This document shows, piece by piece, positions 44,506-46,287 of a stretch of 46,287 nucleotides of DNA. A program made the position numbers and the translations under genes. The notes under the pieces were generated by a model. The model was not told the DNA's origin. It saw only the letters and a program-made list of their open reading frames with translations, and did no database searches. Position 1 is the first letter of the stretch, and every line of letters starts with the position of its first letter. The DNA comes from Candidatus Nanopelagicales bacterium (GTDB lineage Bacteria; Actinomycetota; Actinomycetes; S36-B12; UBA5976), in assembly GCA_018402365.1 (NCBI GenBank), contig JAGYJD010000012.1, positions 1 to 46,287 on the forward strand, read 5' to 3'.

Positions 44506-44521
44506 TTTGCTGGCAGCGAAC
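44504..44521. promoter_or_regulatory. ClgR-like operator upstream of clpP1
   Basis: AGTTTGCTGGCAGCGAAC fits the recalled actinobacterial ClgR consensus WNNWCGCYNANRGCGWWS with two mismatches (T for the first C of CGC, and G for A). It overlaps the tig stop and lies 72 bases before clpP1, where ClgR activates clp genes in related organisms. Confidence 0.35.
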
Positions 44522-44593
44522 ATCTACCAACTCATCGGGCAAAGTATCTTCTGAAGTAATAGGGTTGGAGAGCCGAGAATTAGGAGTTTTAAA

Positions 44594-45208
44594 GTGGGCG
44601 AACAGCCAGAATCAAGAGCACCATCAGCTCCAAATGCATATGACGAGCAGATATTTCAACGTTTATTAAAAGAGCGAATTATTTTTCTGGGAACACCAGT
44701 AGAAGACTCGGTGGCTAACTTGTTGACCGCTCAAATGTTGCTTCTGGCAGCAGAGGATCCTGAAAAAGATATTTACCTCTACATAAACTCCCCCGGCGGA
44801 TCAGTCTCTGCCGGTATGGCAATTTACGACACTATGCAATACATCCCAAATGATGTTGCGACTGTTGCGATGGGACTAGCTGCCTCGATGGGGCAATTTT
44901 TACTCTCAGCTGGCGCAAAAGGTAAGCGTTATGCGCTGCCACACGCGCGTATCATGATGCACCAACCTTCAGGCGGAATTGGTGGAACTGCCTCGGATAT
45001 TAAAATTCAAGCGGAGCAAATGCTTCACATCAAAAAGCAAATGGCTGCTTTGATTGCTGAACATACGGGTCAAGATCTGGACACCATCGAAAGAGATTCA
45101 GATAGAGATCGCTGGTTTACAGCCGATGCTGCAAAAGATTATGGCTTTGTAGACAAAGTTGTAAGAAGCGCGCAAGACGTAACAGGACATGGTGGTACTC
45201 GTTCATGA
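44594..45208 (+). CDS. clpP1: ATP-dependent Clp protease proteolytic subunit 1
   Basis: A serine protease that assembles into a 14-mer with ClpP2. The catalytic Ser98 is in GLAASMGQF, His123 in ARIMMHQP, and the Asp is near residue 172 (ERDSDRDRW). Start GTG with AGGAG 10 bases upstream. Its stop overlaps the clpP2 start (ATGA). Confidence 0.96.
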   Translation: MGEQPESRAPSAPNAYDEQIFQRLLKERIIFLGTPVEDSVANLLTAQMLLLAAEDPEKDIYLYINSPGGSVSAGMAIYDTMQYIPNDVATVAMGLAASMGQFLLSAGAKGKRYALPHARIMMHQPSGGIGGTASDIKIQAEQMLHIKKQMAALIAEHTGQDLDTIERDSDRDRWFTADAAKDYGFVDKVVRSAQDVTGHGGTRS

Positions 45209-45825
45209 AATTAATTCAACCGCAAAGTAGATACATTCTTCCGGAATTTAGAGAGCGCACCGCTAATGGCGAAAGGGTTCATAATCCTTATACAAAATTA
45301 TTTGAAGAGAGAATTATCTTTTTAGGTGTGCAAATTGATGATGCCTCTGCTGATGATGTGATGGCGCAGCTTTTGGTTTTGGAATCACTTGACCCAGACC
45401 GTGATATCTCTATGTACATAAATTCACCTGGGGGCTCATATACCGCGATGACGGCGATTTATGACACCATGCAATTTGTGAAGCCTGACATTCAAACTAT
45501 TTGTTTAGGTCAAGCAGCAAGCGCAGCAGCTGTACTGCTGGCAGCAGGCACACATGGAAAGCGTTTTGCTTTGCCACATGCGAGAGTTTTAATTCACCAG
45601 CCTTACACCGAAGGTGGGGGGCAGGGTTCAGATATTGAAATACAAGCTAACGAAATTTTACGAATGAGAAGTGAGATGGAAGGAATTTTGTCACTTCATT
45701 CTGGACGTAGTCTTGAGCAGGTACAGGTAGATATTGAGCGAGACAAAATTCTGACCGCTGATCAAGCAAAAGAATATGGAATCATCGATCAAGTAATTGA
45801 GTCTAGAAAAACTTCTAAGGCCTAG
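45205..45825 (+). CDS. clpP2: ATP-dependent Clp protease proteolytic subunit 2
   Basis: The partner of ClpP1, 206 residues. Ser106 is in GQAASAAAV, His131 in ARVLIHQP and the Asp in VDIERDKIL. Longer N-terminus than ClpP1 ([16 protein letters not shown]), typical of actinobacterial ClpP2. It is coupled to clpP1 by a 4-base overlap and followed after about 98 bases by clpX. Confidence 0.96.
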   Translation: MKLIQPQSRYILPEFRERTANGERVHNPYTKLFEERIIFLGVQIDDASADDVMAQLLVLESLDPDRDISMYINSPGGSYTAMTAIYDTMQFVKPDIQTICLGQAASAAAVLLAAGTHGKRFALPHARVLIHQPYTEGGGQGSDIEIQANEILRMRSEMEGILSLHSGRSLEQVQVDIERDKILTADQAKEYGIIDQVIESRKTSKA

Positions 45826-45923
45826 TTCTCTGCTAGTGAACACACCTGAGATTGTGAAGTAAATAGTAAAGAATTGTCATGGCAAAGCGGTAACGTCTTG
45901 CTTTGGATTATTTTGGAGGTTAC

Positions 45924-46287
45924 ATGGCTCGCCCTACCGAAGGAGCTGACTTACTTAAGTGCTCTTTTTGCGGCAAGAGTCAAAAGCAAGTTAAAAAACT
46001 TATTGCCGGTCCAGGTGTTTATATTTGTGATGAGTGCATAGATCTTTGTAATGAAATAATCGAAGAAGAATTACAGGAATCTCCAGATCTGCCTTTTGAA
46101 AAATTACCCAAACCACAAGAAATTTTTAAATTTTTAGATTCTTATGTGATTGGGCAAGATCATGCAAAAAAGTCATTGAGTGTTGCGGTTTATAACCACT
46201 ATAAAAGAATTCAAGCTGGCACCAGCGGTAAGTCCAAAGATGATTCGGTTGAATTAGCAAAGTCAAACATTCTACTTTTGGGCCCTA
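45924..46287 (+). CDS. clpX: ClpX ATPase, N-terminal part (cut by window end)
   Basis: AAA+ unfoldase that feeds ClpP1P2 and degrades tmRNA-tagged proteins. The N-terminal zinc-binding domain has C13, C16, C35 and C38 ([15 protein letters not shown]). The linker ends in [20 protein letters not shown] and the ATPase domain begins, up to SNILLLGP just before Walker A, where the window stops. GGAGGT precedes the ATG. 121 codons are visible. Confidence 0.97.
   Translation, partial: MARPTEGADLLKCSFCGKSQKQVKKLIAGPGVYICDECIDLCNEIIEEELQESPDLPFEKLPKPQEIFKFLDSYVIGQDHAKKSLSVAVYNHYKRIQAGTSGKSKDDSVELAKSNILLLGP

Overview
The window reads as a chromosomal segment of a low-GC planktonic actinobacterium, most like the freshwater acI / Nanopelagicales type. 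Three things point there: an actinorhodopsin gene, AT-rich codon use, and a set of genes typical of Actinobacteria (fused Kgd 2-oxoglutarate enzyme, nickel SOD with SodX, DUF3039-ClpS-DUF2017, DUF3618, the ClpP1/ClpP2 pair, EttA, truncated haemoglobin O). The lineage is an inference from gene content; no 16S rRNA lies in the window.

Layout. 1-6 kb: end of a membrane protein, a Rieske lipoprotein, divergent sodN/sodX, kgd and a short-chain dehydrogenase. 6-9.8 kb: a compact tad/Flp pilus-type locus (tadA, tadB, tadC, a 58-residue Flp-like pilin, two TadE-like proteins, a TadG-like protein). 9.8-16 kb: prfB, ftsE-ftsX, a coiled-coil M23 peptidase, a CtpA-type protease, smpB and tmRNA. 16-21.8 kb: a methyltransferase, a cold-shock protein, argF, DUF3039-clpS-DUF2017, actinorhodopsin, murI and rph. 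21.8-24.45 kb: rdgB, of which the 3' half is present twice around an unexplained insert, then tRNA-Leu, DUF3618 and a GroES-like gene. 24.45-29.7 kb: a surface-polysaccharide island (family 2 glycosyltransferase, UDP-glucose dehydrogenase, UDP-glucuronate decarboxylase, a tRNA-Lys, a large membrane protein) in which every gene is present at about full length but riddled with small indels. 29.7-34.5 kb: two IspD-like nucleotidyltransferases, a COG4091-type oxidoreductase and a YfhO-like membrane protein. 34.5-46.3 kb: tRNA-His, orn, tRNA-Arg, ssb, ettA, glbO, an MscS channel, pepN, rpiB, tRNA-Gly, tRNA-Pro, tig, clpP1, clpP2 and the start of clpX.

How the genes fit together. Protein quality control is strong: smpB-ssrA tagging, clpS-clpP1P2-clpX and trigger factor. 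FtsEX with an M23 hydrolase is a division-associated cell-wall module. The island (UDP-glucose to UDP-glucuronate to UDP-xylose) and the neighbouring IspD-like/reductase cluster suggest variable surface glycan synthesis. Several genes start about 6 nt after a TANNNT hexamer with no Shine-Dalgarno sequence, which suggests leaderless transcripts.

Sequence quality matters here. Blocks at about 22.08-23.29 kb and 24.45-29.74 kb look like uncorrected long-read sequence or a strain chimera, not true gene decay. Isolated single-base lesions also break a TadE-like gene, ftsX, the M23 peptidase and mscS.
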